DNA of 64,000 nt, taken from Chrysoporthe austroafricana. Its lineage: Eukaryota; Ascomycota; Sordariomycetes; Diaporthales; Cryphonectriaceae. A program made the translations under genes and the position numbers. The notes beneath the pieces were generated by a model, which had not been told where the DNA came from, ran no database searches, and saw only the letters and a list, made by a program, of their open reading frames with translations. The stretch spans positions 994,342 through 1,058,341 of the forward strand of contig JYIP02000007.1 in NCBI GenBank assembly GCA_001051155.2. The letters are read 5' to 3'. Shown one piece after another: positions 10,633 to 22,978 of this stretch (positions within the stretch are counted from its first letter, which is position 1; each line of letters starts with the position of its first letter).

Positions 10633-12187
10633 ATGGCTGCAAACTTTAGCCCCACCGGTCTGGCGTACTTCATTCTTGCAATTTTGTTCGCCGTCGTCTG
10701 CGGCGCCTTCGTTATTTTGCGGTTTGTGGCCATGAGAATCTCGAAAAGGTCTTTCTACATTGATGATGCCTTCATTGTCGTCGCATACGTGAGTCACCTA
10801 TTTCCTGTGCCGGTGGGTTCGGTTCGATGTGAGCTATGCTGCACTCGTTCCCATAGACTGAACATTTGTGGTTAAACGACAGGCAAGCTCGACCGCGCTT
10901 ACTGGCGTCGGTCTATGGTCTGCTATCAATGGCCTCGGCAAAGATGAATCCAGTCTCACGGCTTATGAAAAAGTCGCCACTATAAAGGTTCGCATAACCC
11001 ACCGTGCGTTACCACCTTCTCCATTACTAAGCTAACAAACTCTTCACCAGTTTATGTTCATCAGTTACATTTGCTGGCTTCCCGCCAGTATTCTCTACAA
11101 ACTGGCCATCCTCTCACTCTGCAATCGTATCTTCGCAACGAAAGGATTTCGACGATGGTCTAAATTGGTCTTCACCCTTATTACCATATACGGCATCGTC
11201 TTATTCAGCGTCTATATAAGTATGTCAAATGCCTGCCTTGAGTACCCGCGGCTTGCAGATCCACCGTCACAGCTAGGGATGTAGGATTTGTTTGAACACT
11301 AAGTCAGCGCTTAAAGAGAGTAGGAGAAGAAAAAAAAAACACGTTGAGTTCTTTGTGTCATCAGCTCTGCGTGATTAGATAGTTGTTGACACTTGTTGTG
11401 GATAGCGGCCTGCGAGCCTATCGACTACATGTGGCACCCAACTCCTGGTGGCCATTGTAGGGACGTCACAGGGGGCTATTACTCTACTTTAGCCATCGAC
11501 ATGTTTTTGGACCTCCTCATCTTCATTCTGCCGCTGCCCACGATCTGGCATTTGAAAATGCCTACCAAGAAGAAAGCTGCGATTACGATTATGTTTAGCA
11601 TGGGTCTTCCGTAAGTCTTCCATAATCTGATAGGAACAAGCACTCACTCGGCGGTCCACTTCTCAACATACATAGTACTCTAGAGAGAAACCAGTAGCTA
11701 TGGCTGATCGTTAGTCAGGATCTTTGCTGCCATGACCTGGCGGGTCATATCGAACCAAAAGTATTATAACTCCATCCCGGAGCTTGCCAGTTACTTCCCT
11801 TGGATCGCTATTCCAGCCCACGCCGAGATATGGTTCGGCATTATTGCAGCCAATATCCCTACCCTCCCGCCGCTCTTTAGACCGAAAAAGTTTGCCTCAA
11901 CCACTTTCCCGGAGAAGTCCTTCGCAGCAAAAGCTGCAGGGACCAGGACGCTGATCCCACTCGACAACTTGCAAAGTAACATGATGGGTGGGTCAGACTA
12001 CAAGAAGATGTACGATAGCCAGCATGCGCCTCTCTTAGAATTACAGACCGACGGCGATGACCGCTTCTGGAGTCATGTCGAAGCGTCGGCGGTCACCGCG
12101 GAGTTCTCTTTTGATCGGAGGGCCCATCAGCAAGGTGTGCTATTGGTGCCAGATGCGACCCATGTTCGAACAAGTATTCAGACGTAA
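10633..12187 (+). CDS. fungal rhodopsin-like integral membrane protein
   Basis: Five exons close to a 367-residue protein: 10633-10788, 10883-10987, 11051-11219, 11406-11610, 11719-12187. All donors are GT, two of them GTGAGT and GTAAGT, and all phases match. Hydrophobic segments appear at about residues 10-30, 45-65, 88-108, 122-142, 165-190 and near 235-260, followed by a polar tail of about 100 residues. The signature pieces are a CEPIDYMWHP-like loop, a central YILPLP-like helix (here FILPLPTIWHLKMP) and a last helix ending in LPTLPPLFRP. These are typical of the large fungal Rhodopsin/SAT4-like family (PF20684), plasma-membrane proteins mostly of unknown role, some related to Pth11-like sensors. 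The third intron (186 nt) is longer than the others, so one transmembrane segment may be mis-modelled. Ligand and function are unknown. Confidence 0.8.
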
Positions 12188-13137
12188 CAAATACGGACGA
12201 TTGACATCGAAATCAAGCGACGATTGCTCTCTGTTCAGTATAACCGTGTTTCTAAAACACGTTAGAATGCACATGTCATTCACTTTTGTCCTCTACATGT
12301 TTAACTCCAATGTGAGATTAGTAGATAAGTTCTTTGACGAACAGAAAGTCAGGAATAGGGTGAGGTTTATGCAAACTTGTAGTAGGTCGAGATATCTTTA
12401 ACTCAAATAGCTAGAAACGGCAGATGCATCTGCTTGATAAGGAATGAGAAGGCTATGGTGGAGAAGGTGAACAATTGCTGGCTTCAAGAGCATTTGCTTA
12501 TGAATCCAGCTCTTTGTAAAGACGCAGTACGAAGCCTGTGATGGGTGGCCAAGACGGAGCATCATGCTCGGCAATAGAGAGAGGATCTGAAAGGACCGGG
12601 CATGTTTATTCAAGAGATAGAACCCCTGGGAGGTAAGGGGAGATGGTTTCAAGGACATGATGGGTGGTTGAATGTCAACGGTGCATTGAGCTGGTCGAAT
12701 AATGTCCTTGGCGATGCGACTTGTCAATATAAGCTTGCCCTTTCATACACACAAGCTCAAGTTTGATGAAGAAGCCATGCCTTGACCGTCTTGAACCTTT
12801 GAGGTAGCTCAGGCTTGAAATGTGATGAAAGCAGTGGTACCTCCTCACCTCGGCATCAGAACCACATCAGCTTATCGATATTTATACAAAGCGAGGGTTG
12901 AGCTTTCAACTGGTTAATTTCTTCCTGCACAGTCGCAACCTGACTTTTTTCACTGTCCCTTCTGCAGCTCCAAATTTAATCCAACTTCCAACCCAGCTCT
13001 CTCATCTAACCTTCGTTTCCCCTCAGCTGTATGCATCAGCTGAACAACCAGGCTCGCAATCTATTCTCCTGTTGTTCGACGTCGCTGACATCACCAACTT
13101 GTTTACAAAAGATATCAGCACCGCCACAGAAGCAAAA
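12188..13137. other. intergenic / 5' leader, no gene seen
   Basis: No supported gene. The stretch from about 12890 is an open, pyrimidine-rich leader in frame with the next gene, but the ATG at 13138 is the better start because coding character begins there. Confidence 0.4.
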
Positions 13138-13745
13138 ATGCCCTACACGCAATCCCGCACCAACGTCATCTACCTCCTCGAGGAGGAGATGAAGGACATG
13201 GACAGGAAGATGTTCAAGCTGTGCCAGGGCAGCATCAAGGCCGCACACCAGCACCGTGCCCACAAAGACTACTACGCTCACCTCATCAAAAAGATCAACA
13301 GGCTCACCAAGGCCAAGGCAGCTTACCAGGAGGACATGTGGAGTGTGTTTCCCTGACCCCAACCAAACATGCTTTTCAAGGCCTACCTGACTGACCGTCT
13401 CTTCTCCCTACAGACGCCGTCATGTCCAGCGACCAGAAGCGCATTGAGAAGGCTGACGCCTATCTGCGCAAGGCCACCAGCGAGCAGCATGAGATCCAGG
13501 TGGAGCTCTCTGGCCGTTTCAAGGGCCTCGCCCTGTCGATGAAGCGAGAGACCCAGTTCAAGGACGCCGTCCGCGACCTCCGCGGCAAGATGCTGCTCAA
13601 GCAGGAGGAGATCCACCGCCTACGCCCCTGCGAGAAGTTTCTGTGCCGTCACTGCCGAAACAAGAAGGAGGGTTGGGAGCGCCAGGAGCAGTTCGAGAAG
13701 CTGATGGGCCGAGTCGTGAGTCGGCTCAAGCGTGTCCGCATCTGA
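13138..13745 (+). CDS. uncharacterised helical coiled-coil protein
   Basis: Two exons, 13138-13342 and 13414-13745, join in phase to 178 residues. The donor is GTGTGT and the acceptor CCCTACAG. An in-frame ATG at 12898 would add 80 unlikely residues of hydrophobic and Ser/Thr sequence. The protein is highly charged and almost certainly helical throughout, with runs such as EEEMKDMDRKMFKL and KADAYLRKATSEQHEIQVEL and a basic C-terminus. A CEKFLCRHCRNKK segment near residue 145 carries three Cys but has no complete zinc-binding pattern. I recognise no family. Its clean intron, GC-rich third positions and continuous heptad-like pattern argue for a real expressed gene. Confidence 0.75.
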
Positions 13746-13884
13746 ACGCAGATCCAACAATGGAAGAAGATATGAAAGGCATCGTTGGACACGGCGACGA
13801 ATCAATAGCAAAGGCAATGGAGAGGGGAGGTTTACATGGTTATACTGGTCCTTTGTTTCTGGCCCCATCTATCGAGAGAGGTCA

Positions 13885-16737
13885 TCATGACGGGACGACA
13901 TTGACAGAGACAGAACCAGAACTGAGAGGAACCTGCCACCCTAGCCGTGCCTCCGTGACGCCCGCTCCAGTGACAGTATATCCAGCATCTCCATCCTCAC
14001 GACTCAACCACATCACCGTCGAGTTTGTCGTCGGCACATTGTCGAGCTGACCCAACGTGACGACCAGGGAAGCGTTTCCTGTTGAGTACGCAAAGCTCTC
14101 AATGACACCAGCATCCACCTCGACCAACAGCCCGATTGGCCCCACAAATACCTTCCTCCTCGCGACATCCCTCGGGCTGACGGTGACCGTCCCCGCGCCG
14201 CCATCCTCCAAAAGCCCACCGTACGCCACTAAACGTCCCAACTCCTCGTCCCACGCCAGATACGTGCCCGTGCCCATGATTAGCCCACTGTGATTTGGGC
14301 CATAGTCCCCGCTATACGCGTCCCACTCCAGCGTCTCAGGCCACGAGTGGAACGCGGCCGACGCGCAGCCGTCATCGCGGATGTTAGACAGCGGCCCATT
14401 CATGCCACCATAGCCGATGCGGAGGAGGTACGTATCATTAGGGTTGCTGCGGAAGGCGGAGAGTGCGACTAGGGCGTTGAGACCGGAGCCGTAGTGATGG
14501 ATCTGGCGCTCTATGCGCTCGAGCTTGCCGCCGTATCTACGGGTGTCAGCCGGTGCGTTTACAATCCGAGAAGATAGGTAAGGGCGGTAGTTTAGGAGGA
14601 AGGAGTTGGAGGGGGAAGAATGCCGGTGAGGAAAAGCAGCTTACAGAAAATCCCAATAACGTCTCGCGTTGCCGTTCCAACCCCAGTGGGCTACCGTGGG
14701 CTGAAACCCCAGCACCGTTCCCAGCGTCTTCTCTGCCGTGGAGTTGTAGCCGAAGTACTTGGACCAGTAGTACACGCCCTCCTGCCCCGTCGAGTCCCAC
14801 GCCATTTCGCTGCCAAATGGATCTGCCATCGTGCTCCAGAGCTCCGCCCGGGTGCGCATCTTCGCCTCGAGAGCATCGGCCTGCTCCGTCCAGCCCTCTC
14901 GATTCAGGTCCTTCAGAAGCTCACCGAACACCGTCTCGCCCATGAGCCCGTCCGTCGAGTACCCAACCAGCCAGTTCCCATCGTCATCCTGCGCCATGGC
15001 GGACATGACCGTGCTGTAACTCTGGTTCAGGTACCAGTCCCACGCCTGCTTCGTCAGGATCCCCTCATACGCCCTCCCCGCGCGGTACAGGGCCCAGTAG
15101 CTCGCTGTGACGTGGACGTAGTCGTATGCCCGGTCAGTCGCGTACGCCTCGTCCTCCGTCCACGACTCCCACGTCGTCCAGTCGATCGCGCTCGAGTAGG
15201 GGTAGTTCGCCAGCCCGTAGTAGAAGATGCTCTTCCGCACCGCGTACGTGCCGTTGGCGGGGGGCTGCAGCGTCTTAAAGAGGACCTGCTCAACGAAGTC
15301 CTCGAGCTTGGCGATCTCGCCGGGGTCGGGCTGCGCGGCCTGCTTCATGCTCGCCGCGAGGAAGGAGCCCGCGCCGGCCTCGTCGGAGAGCCCCGCGATC
15401 CAGACGCGCATGTCCTGCAGGACGGGAGCCATGACACTGTAGTCGTAGGAGATCACAGAGGGGGCCCGGCCGAAGGGGTCAGACGTGTTGGTGTAGTACT
15501 GCTCGGTGGTGAGGAAGTTTCCCAGGGTGGCGATGTTGTCGGGTCCAGACTTGACGACGTAGTAGTGGACGGTCTGGATCTGGCCACTCGTGTAGGTGAT
15601 TGTAAGGCGGACGCGGCCGAAGGCGCTGGAGGATGGGGTGACGTCGTACTCGCCGCTGGACGACTGGCTTACGGTGAGGGCACCGGCCGGGTCGACAGTT
15701 ATGTTGGTGACGTCGCCGGCGGAGCCGGGGTTGACGAGAAGCTGGCCCGTGAGGTCCGCCGGGAGGATGAAACCGGGGATGCCCCGCGCATACGGTACGC
15801 CCTGCGCCTTCACCGCATCATCGATGGCCTCGATCCCACCCTCGGCCAGCGAGAACTTCAGTCCAAATGTCAAAGCCTCACCCGGCTCCAGGATCTTCGA
15901 CGACGGCAGGTTCCAGGGCTCGGCCGCGCTCCACTCGTTCTCCGCCCACGCCTCGGTCAGCGTCTGCCACTCATACAAGCCCTCGAAGGTCTGGCTTTCG
16001 TAGGCCGTGCTGTCGTAGTAGGGCTCGTCGAGGTTGCGGTAGGCCTCCATGGGCGTGTCCCCCAGCGGCGTGACGACCAGCGCCGCGCCGTCCCCATTGA
16101 TGGGCGAGACGCGGATGTAGCCGGCGTGCATGCCGATGTATGGATCCGAGAGGATGCAGTACTCCTGCGTCTCCTCGGCGGTGTAGTTAGTGAAGATGCT
16201 GTTGAACTCAGCCGGGAAGCCCAGGCTGCCGAGCTCGATGGACGTGTTCGCCGCGTTGGTGAGGGTGAACGACAGCCCAAGGTCTCCATCTACATCCAGC
16301 CACTGTCTCACTATGCTCAGATCAGATGTGTTGGACGGGAGTGTCGCTGCCATGTCCGACGCCGCGAGGACTGTACTGTTGCTGGCGGCAGAGACGGGGG
16401 CTACCGGCTCTCGCGCCTGTGAGGAGTCGCCATCGATCCAGGCCGTGCTGCCAACAGCTCTGTACCGGAACGTGACGTCTCCCCAGTGGTACTGACCATT
16501 TCCTGCCCGGACCGGGAGATAGTGCAGAGGCAAGAAGTCGAAGGTCCCACCTGATGCCTTGAGAGACGCCAGCACCTGCGCGTCCTTGACAAGTTGTAGG
16601 TCGAAGTTCTGGGTAGTCAGGTTCAGGAAGCCATCGGCCAGGCCGAGCGTGTCACCCTGGGCGGTGACTGTGAGCGCGAGCCCGGCGAGGGCCGTGAGAA
16701 AGGTCAACATCGACATGATCAGTGCTACTATCGACAC
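13885..16737 (-). CDS. large secreted protein, DUF5695-like, possible six-hairpin glycosidase
   Basis: Two exons (16737-14645, then 14536-13885) join in phase to 914 residues; the donor is GTAAGC and the acceptor CGTAG. The N-terminus is a strong signal peptide (about residues 1-27, cleaved near TVTAQG). Several N-glycosylation sites (NLT, NST, NTS, NYT) fit secretion. The opening LADGFLNLTTQNFDL with later GQYHWGDVTFRYR is what I associate with DUF5695 proteins. The middle, with many Trp/Tyr pairs such as YDYVHVTASYWALYRAG and YSTVMSAMAQDDDGNW, looks like an alpha/alpha toroid as in six-hairpin glycosidases. A C-terminal beta-rich part follows. Substrate and catalytic acids are not identifiable by eye. 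A GtaA-like glutaminase was considered but the N-terminus does not match well. There is no metabolic partner next to it. Confidence 0.7.
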
Positions 16738-17585
16738 CTAGCCACAGCTGCTACGTAGAAGGCAGCCGAAGAGTCTACGGGGCGCCGCTATTATTTCATC
16801 CTGTCCACCGGGCTCATATCTCCTTATCCATCCTCGTGGGATTCTAGCTTTGGTGTACCATTGGTGGTAAATCGGGAGGATCTCCCCCGAGTGGTAAAAT
16901 TAAGGAAGCCCTCCTACACGAGGGTAGCATTGGCATCAGGGATGGTGGCAAGGCGAGAAGTCGATTCGTGAGGGGTCAACTTGTATCTCCACCAGCGACC
17001 GCAGGAGATGATAAGTAGATAGCACCTGCACGGGTTCGCGGTAGTTGTAAACGCTAATTCTGAGAGCCGCAAGCCCAATGCTACCTGCCTCGGACACCAG
17101 GCAATATTTGACCTGTCAGCCTGTCAACGGAACGAACTCGGAGAGATGGTGGATGCGAGCGCACCCTTGTAAATACGCCGCCCAGCGTAGCGCCGCTGCT
17201 TGGATGTAGTAACACGTCCGCCTGCCTGCACTCTAAGTCGTATGTCAGCCCTGGTGTTTTACGGAACAACGACTCCTCAGTCTCCCTCAGAATAAACGTG
17301 AGCGAGTCGAGTGCTTTTTGCTTCTCTTATTGCACCGCTTAGTAATCAGACTGGGTCCATTGGGTACCGTCCTGCTGGGAGTCTTGGGAGCGGCAAGGGA
17401 CGGCCCTCGCCCAGAAAGCGGATACCGTCGGGATCTTACATAATTGACATGATTGCTGGGAATTATTATTTCGCATGCCGGTCCCGGGGCGGCGAGTCTC
17501 GGTGCCTTTTCCTGGCTACCCATCGCTCTACAGCATTACAGAAGGGCCGGCGGTGTCGACGATACCCTTCAGTCACGTTGGCAGG
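16738..17585. other. intergenic, divergent promoters
   Basis: This region separates the divergently transcribed DUF5695-like gene and lipoyl synthase, so it probably holds both promoters. No gene is supported. An in-frame ATG for the lipoyl synthase lies at 17475, but the mitochondrial leader fits the later ATG. Confidence 0.45.
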
Positions 17586-18932
17586 ATGGCATCACCAGCA
17601 TCATCACTACGCCGCGCTGAGGCGCCGCTGCGGCGCTCCCTGGCGCGGGCAATCGCTGCGAGCAGTCGGTCCTATGCCACTATTCCCACAGACCCGGAGT
17701 CCCCGGCGTCACAGCCCGCAACCACATCCTCAGCCTCTTCCGCGCCCTCAGAAACCCGCGTCCGCCCGACATACTTCAAGAACACTACCCTCGCTTCCCT
17801 AGACTCCTTCCTCTCGAAGCCCGAGGACCCCCTCTCGAGCTCCGAAGCCTACGAGCTGCGCACCGTCGAGGTCGGGCCCAAGGGCCGCAAGAAGACCATC
17901 ACCCGGCTCCCTGAGTGGCTCAAGACGCCGATCCCCTCCGCTGGGGCCAGCACCAACTTCGGCAAGATCAAGGCCGACCTCCGCGGCCTCGGCCTTCACA
18001 CCGTCTGCGAGGAGGCCCGCTGCCCGAACATCGGCGAGTGCTGGGGCGGCGACAATAAGTCCGCCGCCACCGCCACCATTATGCTGATGGGCGACACCTG
18101 CACGCGGGGCTGCCGCTTCTGCAGCGTCAAGACGAACCGAAAGCCGCAGCCCCTCGACCCGCACGAGCCCGAGAACACCGCGGAGGCCCTGGCGAGGTGG
18201 GGCCTGGGCTATGTGGTGCTGACGAGCGTGGACCGGGACGATCTTGCCGACGGAGGCGCGAGGCATTTCGCCGACACCATCAGGAGGATCAAGAACAAGA
18301 AGCCCACCCTGCTGGTGGAGGCGCTGACGGGCGACTTCATGGGCGACCTTGAGATGGTCAAGATCGTGGCCGAGAGCGGGCTGGACGTGTACGCGCACAA
18401 TGTGGAGACGGTCGAGGGGCTGACGCCCTACGTCAGGGACCGGAGGGCGACGTTCAGGCAGAGTTTGAAGGTGCTAGGCGAGGTAAAAAGGTTGAAGGGC
18501 GATGATATCATCACCAAGACGAGCATTATGTTGGGCTTGGGCGAGATGGAGGAAGAAGTCTGGGAGACACTGAGAGGTAAGTCTACCTGCCGCCCTTTTC
18601 TAGGGAGTCCTTGCTGACTGGCATCGGTCGCAGAGCTGAGGAAGGTCGGTGTCGATGTCGTCACCTTCGGCCAGTATATGCGCCCGACGAAGCGGCACCT
18701 CAAGGTCGAGAAGTACGTCACGCCTGACGAGTTCGAGCTGTGGCGACAGAGAGCTCTGGACCTGGGCTTCCTCTACTGTGCCAGTGGGCCCCTGGTGCGG
18801 TCATCATACAAGGCCGGCGAGGCTTTCATCGAGAACGTTCTCCGGAAGAGGGCAGGAGAGAAGGCCGTGGCCGCAGCTCGGGGGCTGGGCAAGGCTGTCG
18901 CCCTAGGTCACGACAAGGCGAGCTCACTGTGA
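17586..18932 (+). CDS. lipoyl synthase, mitochondrial
   Basis: Two exons, 17586-18576 and 18634-18932 (donor GTAAGT, acceptor CGCAG), give 429 residues. This radical-SAM enzyme inserts two sulfurs into octanoyl chains on lipoyl-dependent proteins (H-protein and the E2 subunits of 2-oxoacid dehydrogenases) in the mitochondrial matrix. The two [4Fe-4S] clusters are visible: the auxiliary cluster motif [12 protein letters not shown] (Cys 141, 146, 152) and the SAM cluster motif CTRGCRFC (Cys 172, 176, 179). Later family blocks are present, including [16 protein letters not shown] and [13 protein letters not shown]. The first 35 or so residues are Arg/Ala/Ser-rich with no acids ([19 protein letters not shown]), a good mitochondrial presequence, which is why I start at 17586. 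Length is normal for fungal Lip5/LIAS. The glycine cleavage P-protein lies 9 kb away. Confidence 0.97.
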
Positions 18933-20765
18933 TCTTTCCGGAGCGGCCGAGGCATCCCGGCTTCTTCGTCACGCTGTCATCGACGACTTGTCGATTTGGA
19001 TATAGACTTGGGGTGGGATTTGTATTGGGTTCGGCGCAACTCTGGCGACATGGAGGGCATTCCGGAACGAGCAGCGGTTCAACAGCCTGTATAGGGCAAT
19101 GTGCAACCAGCACTGGAGGAATACTAGAGACAGGAAATTCAACACCGGCATGTTTGCCAAGATCAAGACCGTCTACTACACCTTTTTATCAGCCAAGGCG
19201 TGATTAATCTAGCCTCCATATTGATTATTAGTAGATGATCCACACTAGCATATCCAGACCCTCGGGCTTACCTTTGCTCGTGTCCGCCGCTCGCACGGCG
19301 TAGTATGCCCATGGCTGATTTCCATACCGGACCTGGCTGTACCTGGCGGCAACACCGCACTTGCGGTGCTGGTACGGGCCTGAAAGGCTGCCCATAACGC
19401 ATCTAATGTTGGCCTCCCATATAGCCCGCTGTTGCAAGCCCTGCCACGTAGGACAGCCTCTCGCCAAGGCGGACTCGGTGACGGATGCATTGCACTTCGC
19501 CCCTCGAAGGGAGTGAGGGTTAGAGAAAGTGTCAGCAGGCAAAGCCTCCGACGCCAGCAACTGCCGAGGGCAACGCATTCCGGGTGCGTGAGGTGGAAAA
19601 TAAACTTCGCAGATATGCCTACTGAAACGCCTGCCTATCCCGTAGAGGGAATTTGTACGGGGACGCCGGCGCTTGCGAGGTTCGTTTTGATATTATTTAC
19701 TTCACGGCCAATATACGGGCACCTTGAATCTCGGAGGTCATGTGGGAGCCAAGAATATAAAGTGTAATGAAGCAGTTAGAGTCCGCGACTCAAGATGCTT
19801 GCATGTGACTCGCATCAAGAAATCAAGCAGGAAGGAAGGGGAGGCCCGGTCACGAATTTGAGCCTGAGTTAGATGGAGACAATCGCTGCGTCATCCTGTC
19901 AGGAGTCCCTCGTCCAGGGGTGTTTCTGTCATCTTGTGACGAGGCAAGAAGTAAGACGATGTTCGCCAAGGGAATTTATATGACTGAACCTTACCGAACC
20001 TCACTTCAGCTTGGGCGCGCATCGGTCTCACATGCGCGGCATAATCACCCGATCTGCTCAATCTTGATGGTGAATGTTCTGATTGCTTGTCCCTCACCTC
20101 GTCATCTATAGGACGAGTTCGCTATGATTCCAGGAGCCGTCCGCGCCCGGACACGATACACAACACCACCACTAGTCGTCAGCCCAGCCAGCTGAGTTCG
20201 TATCAGGCTACATGATGTTCATCCATCAATGTCCCAGCTCAAGCCTTCCTGCAGTTGCCACCATATCGTCATGTGTCTTCCCTGATAGAAAGAACTAAGT
20301 GTATCCGTCGATTGTGGCCAGTCTTGTACCTATGTGCACAATCTGATCATATCCCGACCCGTACTCCCAAGACCCCTTCTCTCAGACCGAATGCAAAGAC
20401 AGATAGATTGCCACCCCAAAGGAAAAGGAAATCTTCGGAAGAATGGTATATCGCGAGTCGCTGGAATGTAAAACAGGAAACGCAAATGCGCTCGAAGAAT
20501 ACAAAATCCCAGGACAGTCTCAAGTAGGTGGCCTAAGGATATTGGACTGTAGACGCCGAGTGAAAGAAATAGTAGTGCAATGTCGCATGTTGATGTAGGT
20601 CAATTTTGGTCCCGTTCAGCACTTGAAAGGGACATCAATGTGTCGATGTATCCAGACATCCATTGTGTGGATATTGTGCATCGTGCGGAATTTGTGCCGG
20701 TGTCGTTCGTCTTATGTCGTCTCGCAATTATATCATATGTCGTCCATCGTCCCTCGTTTGTCGGC
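18933..20765. other. intergenic, no gene seen
   Basis: The 3' flank between two convergent genes. Open frames at 19228-19578 (minus), 19432-19767 (plus) and 20255-20527 (plus) have no recognisable motifs and no supporting splice signals. Confidence 0.45.
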
Positions 20766-22978
20766 TCACGCAGTCAAATCCATCCCAGTATCCTCCTTCA
20801 CCACGTCCAGCATCCCGTCTTTGCACCCCAACATCATCAAAGGAACCTCAGCGGGCCACTTCGGCGTCGGAATGGGGGCGTACTTGTTACCTTCCGCCTT
20901 TTCCAACTCGACCCGTAGGATCTCGATGGCCAACTCCCATCTCCTAACAAGCCGGGCCCTGCGCTCATCAAAGACTCTAGTGAGTTCGTCTTCCTCGTGT
21001 GCGAACTCCGCAGCCAGGTCTTCAATGTCCTCCTCGCGCTTCTCGTCGAGCTTCTCGAGCTCCTTCTCCTGTCTCTCCAGCAGCTCTTCCATGCGCTTGG
21101 CTTGGCGGTCCCGCAGTACATTGATTCGCGCCTGGTGCAGCCTTGCCATCCCCTCCAGAGCATTGTGCTGCTGGCCCAGCTCGCGTAGATGTTTTTCTGT
21201 AACGACGCGCGGCGGCATGTTGGCGTCCACGCTGGAAAGGGGCGTCCGTCCCAGAGCCTTGCAGTATGCTTCCATGTGCTTGACCCGGATCCGGACGCTC
21301 TTCTCGGCCTGCTCGAGGGACGCTCTTAACTCAATCTCTGCTGCAATCTGTCGTTCCTCGAGGTGTTGCTCCGTCTTGGCGTGGCGCTCGCGCATCTTCT
21401 CGATCTGGTCCGAGTATTTCTCATTGAGCACCACCTTCCGCCCATGGTGTCGAGTCCACATCTTCCGCTTCGTTTTCCTTTCGAACACCAGGAATCTCCG
21501 CATCTCCAGCTCCTGCTCGCCCTTCAACCTCATAAACTCGTCGCTCGCCTGTGTCCGTTTCTCCGCCTCCAGGCGGTCCAGCACCGCCGCAGCGGCTGCA
21601 GCTTCCTGAGCCGCCTTCTCCGCCTCCTCCTCGGCCTCGCGCTGCTCTTCCTCCAACCTCCTCCGCTCGAGCTCTTCTTGCCCGTCGCAGAGGTTCGGAC
21701 ACCCGATCGACGGATCCCAGATCGCCCCGCAGATGTAGCAGAACTGTGCCTTACACCTGCACGTCATGTGGGTGCAGCCATGACTCAGTTCCACCAGCGT
21801 CCTGCATCTGTAGCACCGCCTCCACCCAGACTTCTCGCCCATGCGAAGCACCTGATCCAGTTCAATATCACTCGGACAGTCCTGCCCAAGCGGATGGGCA
21901 CGCATTTTGCACATCGTGCATACGCGTGTCCGGCACTCGCGGCAAATGACATCGAAGGGGTGCTTGGGGTCAATTTTGTTTCGAGGTGGGATGAAAACGT
22001 TACAGTTGGGATTCGGGCAGAAAATTCGTGCCTCCCAAGGCGTACTGAACTGCTGAACGGCTTTCAGAAAGGCCTGCTGCTCCTCGCGAGTCAGGAGAGG
22101 CTTGATGATGTTGCCTGGTATCGCTTGGGTACAACACCTTGGCGGCATCTTGGACTCGTCGTTTGTGGCCTGGTTGGTCATTATCCGCAGACAGTTGCCG
22201 CAGTATGTATGACCACAAGGTAGATTTTGAAGATCGTTTTGCTTGGTGAAGTCATCTCGACAGCATATACACGAGCTGAAGCAGTAATGTGAGCACCCGC
22301 ACGGTTCAGGTCCGTGTTGTCTGCACGTTGGAAGGGGGGGGGGCGCAGGCTTGCATACATTGTAGCAGGGGACATGGACGATCGTTTTTTCCACCGTACT
22401 TTCGCCTTGAACCCATTTGTTATGCTGATGACGCTCCTCCTCTTGCCAACACTGAATATGCTCGGCGCCTTAGCTGCAGAAGGCGAGGACTGCTTGTTGC
22501 TCTTTGGTTGGTTGAGGCTCGGTTCCACCTGTGCGAGGTACTTGTCGTACTGAGAGAAGGTGAGACCGCGTGATCGGATTCTCGGGCTCGCAAGGTGACT
22601 GGCGGCAGACAGAGGATCCGCAGCTGCGCTCGCCAGGGAGCAGGGCTTTGATGTCAAGGCCGTATCTGCGGTGTCGTCGGAGCCGGAGGAGGTATTCCGA
22701 GCATGGCTGGAAACGGCAGTCGTATCTGTCTCGGCCACAATGTTGCTGCTTTCTATCGGCGTCCGCGGTCGTGTCGATATGCCCAGCTCCTCTGCCCTTG
22801 CATCCAACTCGCGCTCTATCTGCTCTTCCGACGTCCCATGGCCTGCCGGCAGTAGCACCTCCAGCACGTAGTCGTTGTCGTCTAGCTCGGCTAGGCAGGC
22901 GGCGGGGAGGTTCATGTCGCTCGCATTGTTGCTGCTGCTAGTGGGCTGCGAGGTGAGGTTGGCCAGCGAACCCATCAT
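20766..22978 (-). CDS. RBR (RING-IBR-RING) E3 ubiquitin ligase with long coiled coil
   Basis: Two exons, 22978-22359 and 22275-20766, join in phase through an 83-nt intron (donor GTATGC, pyrimidine-rich, acceptor CTTCAG) into 709 residues. Residues 1-205 are low-complexity and Ser-rich with an ISITNGFKAK segment. RING1 begins at SCICCRDDF (about 208) with PCGHTYCGNC. The IBR follows, with CPNPNCNVF and CRECRTRVCTMC. RING2 is CYRCRTLVELSHGCTHMTC; the Cys of HGC (about 374) is at the position of the RBR catalytic cysteine that takes ubiquitin as a thioester. From about 407 to 660 the chain is a Glu/Arg/Lys coiled coil. An unspliced frame would begin at 22394 with an extra Cys-rich leader; I prefer the spliced version because it links both open frames. 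Substrates are unknown. Confidence 0.88.

Noticed and set aside
14620..16422. 600-codon plus-strand open frame
   Set aside because: It is the antisense of the DUF5695-like gene; GC-rich codons on the minus strand create a long stop-free shadow with Arg/Val/Leu-rich nonsense.
22181..22394. Frameshift at the A6 or G10 homopolymer in the RBR gene
   Set aside because: A phase-correct GT-AG intron explains the change of frame without invoking an error.
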